A stretch of 64,000 bases of DNA, from positions 682,001-746,000 of the forward strand of contig NZ_JAEACT010000003.1 in the NCBI RefSeq assembly GCF_021432385.1, read 5' to 3'. The translations under genes were made by a program, and so were the position numbers. The notes beneath the pieces are model-generated. The model searched no databases. It had not been told where the DNA came from and saw nothing but the letters and a program-made list of their open reading frames with translations. This document shows positions 1-8,321 of the stretch, in pieces (position 1 is the stretch's first letter; each line of letters opens with the position of its first letter). The stretch comes from Clostridium hydrogenum (GTDB lineage Bacteria > Bacillota > Clostridia > Clostridiales > Clostridiaceae).

Positions 1-729
1 AAGTTCCATTATCTCTGAATATTTATTTCTACTTAGAAGTACTTCGCCATTATATCCTTCAAACATAATAGAATAACTTCTTGATTCTGAATTCACCTTT
101 ATAAACGATATCATAGCTAAATTCACAATAAACGATTGATAGCATCTATAAAAGTTATATTCTTTAAGCATTTCTTCAAGTTTATTCATTGAATAACCTA
201 GTAGCAATACCTCTTTACCATCAACACATACTATTCTATTTTTTCTATCGTATCTTTCAACAAATAAAATGTTGTTTATTTTTAATAATTGATACCCAAT
301 ACTTGTTTTAATCATAATACTTCTGTCCAATGAATTCCTCTTATACTGTAATAAGTCATAAATGTATATCACTCTATTGAATACTCTTCGCATTTCATCA
401 CCACTTGGAGGCAAGCAAAAATATTCAGCACATCCACATTGAAAAGCAGCATATGCATAACTTTTATCTCTGCAATATAGCACTATCATAATTTCAGGAT
501 AATTATACTTAAGACTTGCTGCAAGGTATGTTCCATCTCCTCCAGTCATGGGATTAAATTCTGCATTTGAAAACACAGCATCTACAGCATTCTTTTGAAC
601 ATATTCAATTGTTTCTTCTGCACTTGCGAAAGAACCTATAATTTCAAACATGCTATAGAATTTCAAAATTCTAATAATTTCATCTCTGATATCATCATTT
701 TTTTCAGCAACAACAACCTTAATTTTCAT
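1..729 (-). CDS. LytTR-type response regulator with degenerate receiver (3' end cut by window edge)
   Basis: The 243 visible codons begin at ATG 729 and run off the left edge. Residues 1-120 have the size and fold pattern of a CheY-like receiver, and residues 130-243 look like a LytTR DNA-binding domain (KINNILFVERYDRKNRIV, FYRCYQSFIVNLAMI). The receiver is not canonical: the acceptor aspartate position reads VFSNAEFNP with Asn55, the usual Lys before Pro reads CLPP, and the switch Thr/Ser position reads LYCRD. Phosphorylation control is therefore unlikely (inference). It follows the ABC exporter genes on the same strand, 61 bp after the small secreted protein, so it may be the cassette's own regulator. 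No histidine kinase is nearby. Confidence 0.8.
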   Translation of the reverse strand, partial: MKIKVVVAEKNDDIRDEIIRILKFYSMFEIIGSFASAEETIEYVQKNAVDAVFSNAEFNPMTGGDGTYLAASLKYNYPEIMIVLYCRDKSYAYAAFQCGCAEYFCLPPSGDEMRRVFNRVIYIYDLLQYKRNSLDRSIMIKTSIGYQLLKINNILFVERYDRKNRIVCVDGKEVLLLGYSMNKLEEMLKEYNFYRCYQSFIVNLAMISFIKVNSESRSYSIMFEGYNGEVLLSRNKYSEIMEL

Positions 730-790
730 TTCATATCACCTTGCATTATTTATTATATTAAGTATAATATATCCACTTAATCAAAACAAA

Positions 791-1276
791 TTATTTATTT
801 TTTCCAAATTTTTCAAATAGTTTTATAACCTTTGTACTATCCCCTTTATATCCTTTTAATCCTATGGCAAATGGTCCATTACGTTCTGGCCACATTATAT
901 TACCCGAGCCCCACAAATCAATATATCCATTATTTTTCAAGCTATAATATGCCTTATATTCAGCACTGCCTTTTACAAGATTTTTTACATCCCACCAGTA
1001 TATTTCTATACCATTATACAGTTGTGCCTTGGTTGCAACTCCATCTGTAAGACGATTATGTTTATCGAGGCTTATAAGTCCATTATCTGCAAAATATTTA
1101 ACAAGATCATCATATGTCATATTCCATACTGGACTATTTTTATCATCTGACTTTACAACCTTCAGATTTTCCTTATTAGTAGGTTTAGTAAAATCCTTTG
1201 AAAATCCAACAAAAGACACTGCAGAAGCAAATATTAATATTAAAAAGATAGAAAATATAATAGTAAGTTTCTTCAT
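791..1276 (-). CDS. small secreted protein, one copy of the cassette's repeat domain
   Basis: This 161-residue protein has an N-terminal hydrophobic signal segment (residues 4-25) without a lipobox cysteine, so it is exported or membrane-tethered. The mature part aligns by eye with the first half of the lipoprotein encoded at 4884-5852: both have a DDLVKY/EDMVKY helix followed by G-(L/Y)-I-S, then YNG followed by a WWD triplet, a Y-S-(L/M)-K-N-N segment, and NG-(P/S)-FA. I do not recognise a named family. The ATG overlaps the stop of the upstream ABC gene by 4 bp and has AAGGAG at good spacing, so it is translationally coupled to the exporter. Function is unknown. Confidence 0.8.
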   Translation of the reverse strand: MKKLTIIFSIFLILIFASAVSFVGFSKDFTKPTNKENLKVVKSDDKNSPVWNMTYDDLVKYFADNGLISLDKHNRLTDGVATKAQLYNGIEIYWWDVKNLVKGSAEYKAYYSLKNNGYIDLWGSGNIMWPERNGPFAIGLKGYKGDSTKVIKLFEKFGKNK

Positions 1277-3018
1277 ATTACGCTCCTTTCTAACAAACCA
1301 TATTTCTCAATGTAATCTTTATAAGTTTGACTTGTCATTAAAAGTTCTTGGTGTGTACCTGATGCCTCTAAGCGCCCATCATTTAGCACTATTATGTTAT
1401 CTGCCTCAATTACTTCCTTCATATCATGTGAAATAAAAATAGTAGTTTTACCTTTCATCAAAGTCTCTATAGCATATTTTATTGAATCTCTTGACTGATA
1501 ATCAAGATTTGCTTTAGCCTCATCAAGCAAAATATAATTTGGCTTTTGGATTATAGCTCTTGCAATGGCGATTCTCTGCTTCTGTCCTCCAGATAGTTTT
1601 CCACCACCCTCACCTACATTTGTATCATAACCTTGTGGCAGATTTATAATAAAATCATGGGCATTTGCTAGCTTAGCGGCACTTATAACCTCATCATCTG
1701 AAGCCTGTCTTTCTAAACCATATAATATGTTTTCTCTAACTGTACCATCAAGAATCAAAGCATCCTGAGATACATAGCTAAACTGCTGTCTTAAATTTTG
1801 AAGATTATATTCAGATATATCGTTTCCTTCACCTAAATAGATCGCTCCAGAGGTTGGATTATATAATCTAAGTAACAACTTAAACAAAGTAGATTTACCG
1901 CCTCCGTTATCACCAACAATTGCTGTAGTTTTACCATATGGTATTAAAAGAGATAGATTATTAAATATTTCATTTCCCTTATTATATTCAAATGAGACAT
2001 TTTTAAAAATTATATTTTTTTCTTCGCCATTATTGTCAATTTTCTTTACATTTCCCGTATTTTCTTCATCCATATCAAGAATGCGATTAGCATGTTCAAG
2101 GACTCCTTGAGTTCCCTTAATACCTTGATAATCGGTCAAAATTTCAGCAAGGTATTGATTTACATTTCCAGTGTAAGTATTAAAAGTATTTATTCCAGTG
2201 GGTTCCATTTCTCCTTTTCTAATCATTGAAGAGCCTATAACTGCAACAAAAACTGTACACAATTTAGTATAAATAGAATTTATTGATACTTGGACTGCAG
2301 ACATGAAAGCAGAATAAATTCCAGCCCTATATTGACTGTTTATTGCCTTATATCCTTCTTCTATTTCGTATTCTTCTATAGCTTGTGTCTTTACAAATTT
2401 AGCACTGGACAAATGTTCCGAAAAAAATTCCGTCATTTTTTTTGAAGCATTATAATTTTTTTTCATCACCTTATACTGAAGTCTTCCTACTATAAAAAAC
2501 ATCGCCACAGCTAGAGGAATTAAAAGAAACAAATAAGTTGTTACTGTTGCATTATATTTATAGATAATTATATATGCCTTAATAAATCCATAAACTGAAG
2601 AAGCAAAAAGAGATATCATAGTTATTGTAGTGCTAGCTTGTTCAACTGAAATAGTTACCCCTGAAACTAGTGATGACGGCTGTTCTTTGTCAAATTCTTT
2701 CATAGATATGTGAACAATTTTGCGCCATATTATTTCCCTAGCTCTTAATATAATTTTTTCACTTCCATATGCTGTCATCATATTTTGAAATAACGCTATA
2801 ATTGAATTGATTACTGTTATAAACACATATCCAAGAATTGTTGAATTATATAAGTCACCTTTATTTATAAGAATTGTGTATTTTGAAAGTCTTAGCATCA
2901 ACTCAGCATTAACAATTCCAAGCACCATAGCTACTATAAACATCCACCATGGAATTTTAAATTTTGTATAAAAACGAAAAAATGGTTTCCAAATTTTTTG
3001 CTTTTTTACTTTTTCCAT
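1273..3018 (-). CDS. ABC exporter half-transporter (membrane domain plus ATPase)
   Basis: A 581-residue fused permease-ATPase of the ABC exporter type. About six membrane segments occupy residues 20-310. The nucleotide-binding domain has Walker A GDNGGGKST (about residue 370), Q-loop YVSQD, signature LSGGQKQR (about 473), Walker B ILLDE with catalytic Glu, and H-loop ISHD. All catalytic motifs look intact. It overlaps the upstream half-transporter gene by one base, so the two probably form a heterodimeric exporter in the cytoplasmic membrane. The cargo is unknown. The neighbouring exported proteins have their own Sec-type signals, so the pump more likely moves a peptide, lipid or drug, or works together with those proteins at the surface (inference). 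Confidence 0.9.
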   Translation of the reverse strand: MEKVKKQKIWKPFFRFYTKFKIPWWMFIVAMVLGIVNAELMLRLSKYTILINKGDLYNSTILGYVFITVINSIIALFQNMMTAYGSEKIILRAREIIWRKIVHISMKEFDKEQPSSLVSGVTISVEQASTTITMISLFASSVYGFIKAYIIIYKYNATVTTYLFLLIPLAVAMFFIVGRLQYKVMKKNYNASKKMTEFFSEHLSSAKFVKTQAIEEYEIEEGYKAINSQYRAGIYSAFMSAVQVSINSIYTKLCTVFVAVIGSSMIRKGEMEPTGINTFNTYTGNVNQYLAEILTDYQGIKGTQGVLEHANRILDMDEENTGNVKKIDNNGEEKNIIFKNVSFEYNKGNEIFNNLSLLIPYGKTTAIVGDNGGGKSTLFKLLLRLYNPTSGAIYLGEGNDISEYNLQNLRQQFSYVSQDALILDGTVRENILYGLERQASDDEVISAAKLANAHDFIINLPQGYDTNVGEGGGKLSGGQKQRIAIARAIIQKPNYILLDEAKANLDYQSRDSIKYAIETLMKGKTTIFISHDMKEVIEADNIIVLNDGRLEASGTHQELLMTSQTYKDYIEKYGLLERSVI

Positions 3019-4784
3019 TATAGTTTCACTTCCTTACCATTAACAAACTGTTGATAATATTTGCATCTTGAAAATAATTCTTTATGCGTTCCCGCGTCTA
3101 TAACATTTCCTTTCTCCAATACAATAATATAGTCTGCCTCAATTACATTCTGTATGTCATGTGAAACAAAAACTGTTGTTTTCCCTTTCATTACCTTTTT
3201 CATAACTTCTAGAGCATGAACCTTTGATTTTATATCCATTGCTGAAATTCCCTCATCCATTAATAGATATTTTGGCTTTTTAAGTATAACCCTTGCTACT
3301 GCAATTCTTTGTTTTTGCCCTCCTGAAAGTTTAGAGCCACTTTCTCCAACCTGTGTATCATATTTTTCTGCAAATTTATGAATAAAATCATAGGCACCAG
3401 CCTCTTTGCATGCATAATCAATTTCCTCATCTGTCACTTTATGTTTTACACCTAGTAATATATTCTCACGTATAGTACCCGAAAACATCATACTTTCTTG
3501 CGTAACATAACATATATTCTCACGATAACTTTTCATGTTAAAGTCATTTATATCTATATCGCCAATTGTTATTTTTCCATTATCTAGTTCATACAAATGG
3601 TCAATCAAATTAAGCATTGAAGTTTTACCGCTTCCAGATTTACCTATTATGAGCGTAGTCTTACCTTCAGGTATTGACAAATTAAGATTTTTAAATATAT
3701 AACTTTGTCCCAAATTAAAGTCCACATTATGAAATTCTATATTACCAGAAATGTTCTCCGCCAACTCATTTGTTCCTCTAGATTCATTTTGTTCCGCAAT
3801 AATATTTGCCACACGCTTCGTAGCTCCTTGAGAAGCCTTAAAAGTTACCCAATTTCCAGAATATGATGATAATGTATTAACTACTGAAGTTGAAAAAGCA
3901 AAATAAGCCACCCATTGTGCCAGCGTTAAAGTGCCATTAGAATAAAATCCTCTTCCAACCATTATAACGAAAATAAACTGCAAAGCACCAGCTACAGCAT
4001 ATATAGGATTTCCAAGATTCCTAATCCAATTATTTTTCACCCTAAAATGATACAAATCTCTCATTTTTTCAATTCCATTTGCAGCTTCTTTATTTTCTGT
4101 GCCAAATGACTTAATTAACAATATATTATCCACTTTTTCTGCAATATTTCTGGTAAGTTCTGCATTCTTTCTATTGACAGTATCATTAATACCAAAGTTC
4201 AACTTACCCATTACAAATGCAATTAGTATAATAATAGGACATACTGCTATGAGTGAGAACATAAGATTTTTATTATATGTTCCAATTTTCGCAAATGTCG
4301 CATATAGCATATAGCTTGATGTAATAGCTTGTATAAAGACATTCATAATAAGAGTACCAATAACAGAAGTATCAGTTGTAATACGCGATAAGAGTTCTTT
4401 AGGTTGATTTTGAGTATAATATTTCATTGGTATATATACAATCTTTTTCCACAAAGTACGCATTAAATTACGGCTAATGCGAGCAATACAAATATTGCTT
4501 ACAATTGAGCTTATAGTTCCAATAATCATGTTTACAAAAGTATATATTAAAAAAGGGATTATTACTCCTACAAAACTAACATTTCCAGCGAACATCTTTG
4601 CCGAATATTCCGTAACATTAATACCTATTTTAACTAAAAAAACACTAAGCGCAATGTAAGCGGCAATCCACAAATATGGAAGTCTACCTTTCCATAACAT
4701 ATGAAAAAACTTTTTTGCAGAACCTTTATCTGCTATAAGAACGCCATCAAACATATTATTTTTTACTTTATTGTTAATTTTCAC
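3018..4784 (-). CDS. ABC exporter half-transporter, partner of the 1273-3018 gene
   Basis: A 588-residue ABC exporter subunit: membrane domain over roughly residues 35-330, then an ATPase domain with Walker A GKSGSGKT (about 378), Q-loop YVTQE, signature LSGGQKQR (about 481), Walker B LLMDE and H-loop VSHD. The D-loop reads GISAMD instead of the usual ATSALD. The likely start is GTG 4784, with AGGAGG about 11 bases upstream; an ATG eleven codons in is a weaker alternative. It is separated from the lipoprotein gene by about 100 bp holding a stable hairpin, and it overlaps the next half-transporter by one base, indicating co-translation. Confidence 0.9.
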   Translation of the reverse strand: MKINNKVKNNMFDGVLIADKGSAKKFFHMLWKGRLPYLWIAAYIALSVFLVKIGINVTEYSAKMFAGNVSFVGVIIPFLIYTFVNMIIGTISSIVSNICIARISRNLMRTLWKKIVYIPMKYYTQNQPKELLSRITTDTSVIGTLIMNVFIQAITSSYMLYATFAKIGTYNKNLMFSLIAVCPIIILIAFVMGKLNFGINDTVNRKNAELTRNIAEKVDNILLIKSFGTENKEAANGIEKMRDLYHFRVKNNWIRNLGNPIYAVAGALQFIFVIMVGRGFYSNGTLTLAQWVAYFAFSTSVVNTLSSYSGNWVTFKASQGATKRVANIIAEQNESRGTNELAENISGNIEFHNVDFNLGQSYIFKNLNLSIPEGKTTLIIGKSGSGKTSMLNLIDHLYELDNGKITIGDIDINDFNMKSYRENICYVTQESMMFSGTIRENILLGVKHKVTDEEIDYACKEAGAYDFIHKFAEKYDTQVGESGSKLSGGQKQRIAVARVILKKPKYLLMDEGISAMDIKSKVHALEVMKKVMKGKTTVFVSHDIQNVIEADYIIVLEKGNVIDAGTHKELFSRCKYYQQFVNGKEVKL

Positions 4785-4820
4785 AATTTATTTTCCTCCT
4801 TATTACGTTAGATTAAAGTT

Positions 4821-4864
4821 TGTCGCACTGAAAAATGTTAAGTTCAATAATTTCCAGTGCGACA
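4821..4864 (-). terminator. intra-operon hairpin between lipoprotein and exporter genes
   Basis: A perfect 10-bp inverted repeat, TGTCGCACTG (4821-4830) and CAGTGCGACA (4855-4864), with a 24-nt loop. On the minus strand it is followed by an AT-rich stretch without a clean T run, so it may be a partial terminator or a 3'-end stabiliser that makes the lipoprotein more abundant than the exporter. Terminator strength cannot be judged from sequence alone. Confidence 0.55.
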
Positions 4865-4883
4865 GCCACTTTTTTATTATATA

Positions 4884-5852
4884 TTATTTATTTTTCTTAC
4901 CATCAAAGCTTATTGCAAAACCTTTATAGTATGCATCAACATGATAAGTATATTTTGTTGCCTTTAAATCATTTTTGTGTTTTGTATTCATTGCTGAATA
5001 ATACCGTCCTTTAGAATCACTTGTATAACCTGTAATTGTATGTCCTCCTTTTTCCAAAGCCAAATAATTCGCATAAGCTGCTCCTAAAGGCTCTCCTCCA
5101 AAATAAAATATTGTAACTCCGTCAGCATAACTCCAAGAAGAAGTAGCAAATGAAACTTGGTTATCTTTATCATCCACAGCATTACCACTTTTATAAGTAG
5201 TCTCAAGATCTGTAAATTTAGCAGGATTTGAAATATATCCTTTTTCCTTAAATAGTTTAGCAAGTGAAAGTGCTGAATCCATGTAAGCAAGTGTATCCGC
5301 TTTATTGTCTATTGATTTAAAATCATTGATTACAGCATCTTTTTTAGCATAATTGCTTGCAAAGGCAACTGCAAACGACCCATTAACTGCCGATGTATTA
5401 AGAATTGCAGCACCTCCTCCTAAAGCAATTACTCCATTATTATTTTTCATAGAACTATAATTTTCATAATTATTTGTTTTATTTGCTTGATCCCACCATA
5501 GAAGCCATAAACCATTGTAATCATATGCTTTATCAGCAATATTTGTTTGGGTAAACTTGCCACCTGTTTGATCCTTAAGATATCCTTTCGTTGAATTAAT
5601 ATCAACAGGTTTAGCATCTTCGGAAATATACCCTTTGGATTGTAAATATTTCACCATATCCTCGTATGAAGAAAGTTCTGCATTTATTTTTTTTATTTTA
5701 GGAACTTTTTTTAGACTATTAAAATATTCAACCATTAACTGATTCTTAGTAGGTTTGTCCCCTCCCTGACTGCTACATCCTGATAAAATCATAAGTATCA
5801 TACATAAAGATAAACATATGATTGTGACTCTTTTCAATTTAATTTTTAACAT
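4884..5852 (-). CDS. lipoprotein with two copies of the cassette's repeat domain
   Basis: A 322-residue exported lipoprotein: a charged N-terminus, a hydrophobic stretch and a lipobox ending LSGC at about residue 26. The rest holds two related domains, about 55-185 and 190-318. Domain 1 shares with the small secreted protein at 791-1276 the pattern EDMVKY...GYIS, a DYNG segment followed by LLWWD, then SSMKNN and NGSFAVAF. Domain 2 is more diverged (LFKEKGYIS, ADGVTIFYF, YKGFAISFDG). I know of no named family. It is the first gene of the cassette, behind its own promoter, and probably displays a binding or sensing domain on the outer face of the membrane (inference). Confidence 0.8.
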   Translation of the reverse strand: MLKIKLKRVTIICLSLCMILMILSGCSSQGGDKPTKNQLMVEYFNSLKKVPKIKKINAELSSYEDMVKYLQSKGYISEDAKPVDINSTKGYLKDQTGGKFTQTNIADKAYDYNGLWLLWWDQANKTNNYENYSSMKNNNGVIALGGGAAILNTSAVNGSFAVAFASNYAKKDAVINDFKSIDNKADTLAYMDSALSLAKLFKEKGYISNPAKFTDLETTYKSGNAVDDKDNQVSFATSSWSYADGVTIFYFGGEPLGAAYANYLALEKGGHTITGYTSDSKGRYYSAMNTKHKNDLKATKYTYHVDAYYKGFAISFDGKKNK

Positions 5853-6005
5853 TCCTTTTCATCTCCCTATTCCACATAATACATCTATCAAATATGCAAT
5901 TAATAATTAATTCCGTTCTAAATACAGAATTCATTAACTAATCATCATATTTAATACTACATTTTCATTTGTCATTAAATTTATTATATATTTAATATTT
6001 TCACC

Positions 6006-6033
6006 AGTATATACTATAAGTCTATTCTGTCAG
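6006..6033 (-). promoter_or_regulatory. candidate promoter of the lipoprotein-exporter-LytTR cassette
   Basis: Read on the minus strand, CTGACA (6033-6028) and TATACT (6011-6006) are separated by 16 bp, giving a good sigma-A-like promoter and a 5' leader of about 145 nt before the lipoprotein ATG. Just upstream lies a short inverted repeat, ATATT-TATGAC-AATAT, around 6045-6060, a possible regulator site. Not tested. Confidence 0.45.
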
Positions 6034-6105
6034 CTTCCAAGCTTATATTGTCATAAATATGAGCGTTGGATTTTTATGCCCACTCAATAGCTTACAAAAA
6101 TAATA

Positions 6106-6145
6106 AAACCCAGTAGAAAATCATCTTAACTTTTCTACTGGGTTT
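6106..6145 (-). terminator. strong intrinsic terminator
   Basis: A perfect 15-bp inverted repeat, AAACCCAGTAGAAAA (6106-6120) and TTTTCTACTGGGTTT (6131-6145), with a 10-nt loop. On the minus strand it ends in TTTTATTATTTTT. It lies downstream of the thioredoxin operon, beyond repeat R1, and can end that transcript before the cassette promoter. Confidence 0.8.
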
Positions 6146-6150
6146 ACCTC

Positions 6151-6487
6151 TATAGATATACAACTAACTTAAAAAATGTAAATTATAAGTACCAAGTTTA
6201 TCCTAGCAGCAATATTTTTCAATTCACAGTTCACGATGCACAATTCACAATGAAGGAAGATTTTCCTCCGCCTTGCTATTGAAAACCTTAAAACTTATTT
6301 TTTTATTGCTTGGTCAATAGCACCATTTATGACGCTAAGCGAAGCTTATAATATTTAAATTTAAGATTTACCTGACGAAAGGAAGGCAAATCATCCTTCA
6401 TTGTGCATTGTGAACTGTGAATTGAAAATATTAGCATAAGGATACATTTGGTACTTATAATTTCAATGTTTCAAGTTGTCTATCTAT
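6151..6487. repeat. composite palindrome F1 carrying R1 in its loop
   Basis: The left flank of R1 (6151-6219) and the right flank (6425-6487) are imperfect inverted repeats sharing TATAAGTACCAA, TTTATCCT and a CAATATTTTTCAATTCAC-like edge. The same outer module, with ACATTGAAATTA and AAATGTATCCT, flanks R8 at 51664-52015. So R1 and R8 both lie inside copies of a larger palindromic element. Confidence 0.6.
6220..6424 (-). repeat. family R palindromic repeat, copy R1 (ATTCACA-type arms)
   Basis: The left arm is a run of 7-bp units (ATTCACA, GTTCACG, ATGCACA, ATTCACA, ATGAAGG). The right arm is its inverted counterpart (CCTTCAT, TGTGCAT, TGTGAAC, TGTGAAT). The core has short hairpins, including GATTTACCTGACG near the right end, and a GCTAAGCGAAGC segment. 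Internal orientation is opposite to R6 and R8-R11. Confidence 0.85.
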
Positions 6488-6489
6488 AA

Positions 6490-6804
6490 TTAGTACATAT
6501 ACTTAGAAATCATTTTTTTTACGTCATTTGGTTGCATTACTCCAATATGTGTTTCTACAAGTTCTCCATTTTTATAAAAATAAATATTTGGAACAGTATA
6601 AATTGAATATTTTTCGGCAAGTACTGGATAATCTGTTATATTTGCTTTTACAATATTGACAAATGGGATTTCTGCATTGATATCTTCTAATATTGTAGAA
6701 AACATTTTACATGGTACACATGTAGTAGAAAAGAAATCGACAATAACAAAATCCTCATTAATCAAACTTTCAAAATTAGTATCTGTTGCTAACTTAATTG
6801 ACAT
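6490..6804 (-). CDS. thioredoxin-family protein with CVPC active site
   Basis: About 104 residues with a thioredoxin fold: VIVDFFSTTCVPCKMF at about residues 20-35 holds the redox pair C-V-P-C in place of the common C-G-P-C, and YTVPNIYFYKNGE contains the cis-proline. I place the start at ATG 6804, with GAGG nine bases upstream and one base after the stop of the trigger-factor-like gene; a TTG at 6813 is possible but poorly placed. It is the last gene of a three-gene operon, and the partner it reduces may be encoded beside it (inference). Confidence 0.88.
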   Translation of the reverse strand: MSIKLATDTNFESLINEDFVIVDFFSTTCVPCKMFSTILEDINAEIPFVNIVKANITDYPVLAEKYSIYTVPNIYFYKNGELVETHIGVMQPNDVKKMISKYMY

Positions 6805-6805
6805 G

Positions 6806-7720
6806 CTAACCAACCTCTTTCCATAAATATTCTTCTACATATTTCTTAATCTTTTTAAAATAATATCCTTGGCACTGTTTTATTTTATAATCTTCAAATA
6901 AATTTGATTTTATAGACTCATCATCAGTAATATTACATGTCTCTGTATATTCTTTCTCACTTACGCTAAAGCCTTCTTTATCAGCATAATATTTTCCAAC
7001 TAAGTAATCATTAAGGCTCTCCCAAGCATTACTCTGTGTCAAACATACTAATTCTTCATATGAGCGTACAGGAATTTTACCTTGAAACTCTTTCTCTGTC
7101 ATTTTCTTTATATCTAGACCTTCCTCTCTCGCTATATAACTGCATCTTTCAAGCTCAATATTTACTACCTTACCCCAATCCTCTTTTTTTAAGATAAAAT
7201 CACTTTTTTCTCTCACCTGCTGCATTACATATTTAATTGCAGCATAAGCTGCATTTTCAATACTTTCTTTTTTCTGAAGTTTTATAAGATGACCTCTATA
7301 GTCCTCAACCGTCTTAACTCCATCTATTTTAAGTTCCTGTACCATTTCATCTGTAATATGAGGCACCACTCTTTTAACTATTTTATTTATAGTTACTATA
7401 ACATTATTTTTATCTATAACTACAGTTTTCATATCACCCTCATGCAGCCCTATAACTTCTTGCTCTAGATATAAATTGAAGAGTCCCTTTCCAATACAAA
7501 TTTTAATATTATCCTTATTATATTTCTTAATATCAGAATTTAAGCTACATATTATGATGTCATCTTTATTTACAATATCTCCGTCAACCCATTCAATTTT
7601 ACTATTAATCAATCTATTCATTTCTACATCAATTTTTTTCTGATCAGCAGCAAAATTTACCTTATACTGATTAAGTTCAATGTTATTATAATCGTAAAGA
7701 TACGCTATTCTCGATTTCAT
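6806..7720 (-). CDS. trigger-factor-like protein (degenerate FKBP domain plus C-terminal chaperone arm)
   Basis: 304 residues, shorter than classical trigger factor (about 430). Residues 44-115 follow the FKBP insert pattern of trigger factor (GDIVNKDDIIICS, ELIGMK-like EVIGLHEGDMKTVVI), and residues 120-230 follow its C-terminal arm pattern (HITDEMVQELKIDGVKTVED, then long charged helices). The N-terminal ribosome-binding domain appears missing, so it may act on a dedicated client instead of nascent chains (inference). It lies between a TSCPD protein and a thioredoxin, suggesting a folding or redox role. The ATG has GGAG at good spacing. Confidence 0.65.
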   Translation of the reverse strand: MKSRIAYLYDYNNIELNQYKVNFAADQKKIDVEMNRLINSKIEWVDGDIVNKDDIIICSLNSDIKKYNKDNIKICIGKGLFNLYLEQEVIGLHEGDMKTVVIDKNNVIVTINKIVKRVVPHITDEMVQELKIDGVKTVEDYRGHLIKLQKKESIENAAYAAIKYVMQQVREKSDFILKKEDWGKVVNIELERCSYIAREEGLDIKKMTEKEFQGKIPVRSYEELVCLTQSNAWESLNDYLVGKYYADKEGFSVSEKEYTETCNITDDESIKSNLFEDYKIKQCQGYYFKKIKKYVEEYLWKEVG

Positions 7721-7748
7721 AGATATACACTCCTTAATATAATTTGCC

Positions 7749-8003
7749 TTATTGTTCTTTTAAACACTCTTCAATAGCCTTTACAAACTCATTGGGACAA
7801 GAAGACCCCCCATGACAATCTATACCCTTTAGCTTTAATATTACATCTTCAGCATCCATACCCTCAACAAGCCTTTCAATACCAGCAGAATTACCTTTGC
7901 ACCCACCTGAAAATTTCACATTCATTATTGCTCCATCAATAATATCAAAACTTATTTCTTTAGCACATACTCCTTCAGTTTTATAATTAACGTGCTTATT
8001 CAT
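7749..8003 (-). CDS. TSCPD domain protein (TIGR03905-like)
   Basis: An 84-residue protein matching the small TSCPD family: Cys13 in VCAKEISFDI, GGCKGNSAG in the middle, and CHGGSSCPNEF near the end, giving four well-spaced cysteines suited to metal binding or redox use. The same domain occurs at the C-terminus of some class II ribonucleotide reductases, but the stand-alone form has no settled function. It begins at ATG 8003 behind GGAGG and heads the operon with the trigger-factor-like protein and thioredoxin. A partial inverted repeat (GTACAATACAG / TTGTATAC) lies just upstream at about 8019-8037. Confidence 0.8.
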   Translation of the reverse strand: MNKHVNYKTEGVCAKEISFDIIDGAIMNVKFSGGCKGNSAGIERLVEGMDAEDVILKLKGIDCHGGSSCPNEFVKAIEECLKEQ

Positions 8004-8213
8004 AATTTAATCCTCCCTCGTACAATACAGTTGTATACCGCTCACCCAATAAATATTAGACATCTCCACTACATGTTAAATTAATGCTATAAACATTATG
8101 ATAAAATTTTGTGTTACTTTAACTCTTATTTTAATTCTATATTTTATTTAGCATTTTTCAATGCGTAGTGACTATTTAGACAGTTTTTCTGCTCATATTG
8201 TACTTAAACTCAA

Positions 8214-8321
8214 TATAGGAGGATGTGAAAAAAGGTATTCTATAGGTTTTACTATACCGCACATAAAGCCTTATGAGCGGCTCATAAAAAATAATACCTA
8301 TATTTTTCACATGCTCCTATA
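8214..8321. repeat. palindromic element H (about 108 bp)
   Basis: The outer arms TATAGGAGGATGTGAAAAAA and TTTTTCACATGCTCCTATA are near-perfect inverted repeats, continuing inward with GGTATT / AATACC. An inner hairpin TTATGAG-CGG-CTCATAA is nested within. There is no other copy in the window. It directly abuts repeat B1. Nothing else is recognisable between 8038 and 8213. Confidence 0.65.

Noticed and set aside
1029..1436. Plus-strand ORF opposite the secreted protein and ABC gene
   Set aside because: It lies antisense to two well-supported overlapping genes, has no ribosome site, and its translation matches no pattern.
6220..6424. Tandem short units in R arms as a possible CRISPR array
   Set aside because: Units are 7 bp with no spacers, the second arm is inverted, and no cas gene is present.
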